Positions 63,734 through 64,000 of a DNA stretch of 64,000 nucleotides are shown piece by piece. The first letter of the stretch is position 1. Each line of letters starts with the position of its first letter. Under the pieces are notes generated by a model, which had not been told where the DNA came from, ran no database searches, and saw only the letters and a list, made by a program, of their open reading frames with translations. A program made the translations under genes and the position numbers. The stretch comes from Neodontobutis hainanensis (Eukaryota > Chordata > Actinopteri > Gobiiformes > Odontobutidae): contig JALDNG010000746.1 of the NCBI GenBank assembly GCA_024349245.1, forward strand, positions 1 to 64,000. Reading direction: 5' to 3'.

Positions 63734-63910
63734 ATGTTTATCCTCCATCGCGTTAATTGCTCAAAATTCGAAATATTTTTTGATTATTTCATTCTTCAAC
63801 TTAAGGAAAATGGAAATTTTGAAGCGTTGAATAAATTTATTAACATCAAACACATCAAGGTTTTTAATAAAGATTGTATAAAACATAAAATATATTCAAA
63901 AATAATATAA
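63734..63910 (+). CDS. possible short coding frame, unknown protein
   Basis: ATG to TAA, 58 codons, with a polar helical look (FDYFILQLKENGNFEALNKF). It lies 285 bp downstream of the open frame at 63171-63449 on the same strand and could be a later exon of one gene. Unsupported by any family. Confidence 0.22.
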   Translation: MFILHRVNCSKFEIFFDYFILQLKENGNFEALNKFINIKHIKVFNKDCIKHKIYSKII

Positions 63911-64000
63911 TAACCTTTTGATGTCTTTTTTCATAAATTTTATAAAATTAAAGAAATGCATCAAGTTGAATAAAAATATAAATAATAAGAAACATAGTTT

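Noticed and set aside
1..64000. CRISPR arrays, bacterial operons, ribosome binding sites, rRNA or tRNA genes
   Set aside because: No spaced direct repeats and no cloverleaf or rRNA core sequence were recognised; the sequence is eukaryotic with spliceosomal introns.

Overview
This is an AT-rich eukaryotic window, almost certainly from an animal with a reduced or parasitic genome. The two flanks (about 1-20 kb and 46-64 kb) are near 20-25% GC and almost gene-free. A central block (about 25-46 kb) has higher GC and holds most of the recognisable genes. The reading frames of the clearest genes only make sense if they are cut by very small spliceosomal introns. Fourteen GT-AG introns of 20-27 nt can be placed by homology and phase in two genes, and two 21-nt introns in a third. 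Introns of this size in otherwise metazoan-type genes are what is reported for dicyemid mesozoans. That is my best guess for the organism, an inference only; orthonectids and myxozoans are alternatives.

Layout. 1-15.4 kb: AT-rich desert. 15.84-16.43 kb (-): decayed paralogue of the gene at 57.8 kb. About 21.0 and 45.7 kb: two copies of a dispersed repeat ending in AACAATAAAA. 25.69-26.30 kb (+): five-exon EF-hand protein gene. 26.40-26.67 kb (-): small convergent two-exon gene, perhaps ATP synthase subunit g. 28.06-32.25 kb (-): a complete, compact (4187 bp) Ty3/gypsy LTR retrotransposon. It has identical 89-bp LTRs, a 4-bp target duplication (AAGT), a polypurine tract and a candidate primer site, but its gag-pol is broken by at least six frame changes. 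33.2-33.4 kb (+): exons resembling the start of a TBC Rab-GAP domain (TBC1D20-like). 33.6-35.3 kb: weak open frames. 37.70-40.47 kb (+): an EDEM3-type ER mannosidase-like gene (GH47 plus protease-associated domain) with at least ten micro-introns and one 409-nt intron whose ends look like a target-site duplication. 41.2-42.1 kb (+): probable P-element/THAP9-type transposase relic. 42.2-42.64 kb (-): unrecognised two-exon frame. 54.86-55.41 kb (+): apparently degraded coding sequence. 57.78-58.38 kb (+): long terminal exon of an unrecognised protein, the intact relative of the 15.8 kb relic. 63.2-63.9 kb (+): two weak open frames.

How the genes relate. There are no operons. The EDEM gene would act in ER-associated degradation, the EF-hand gene in calcium signalling or in cilia, and the TBC fragment in Rab regulation. 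The retroelement, the transposase relic, the repeats and the duplicated unknown gene show that mobile or multicopy DNA has shaped the window. In DNA this AT-rich, open frames of 60-100 codons arise by chance, so unsupported ones are given low confidence or rejected.
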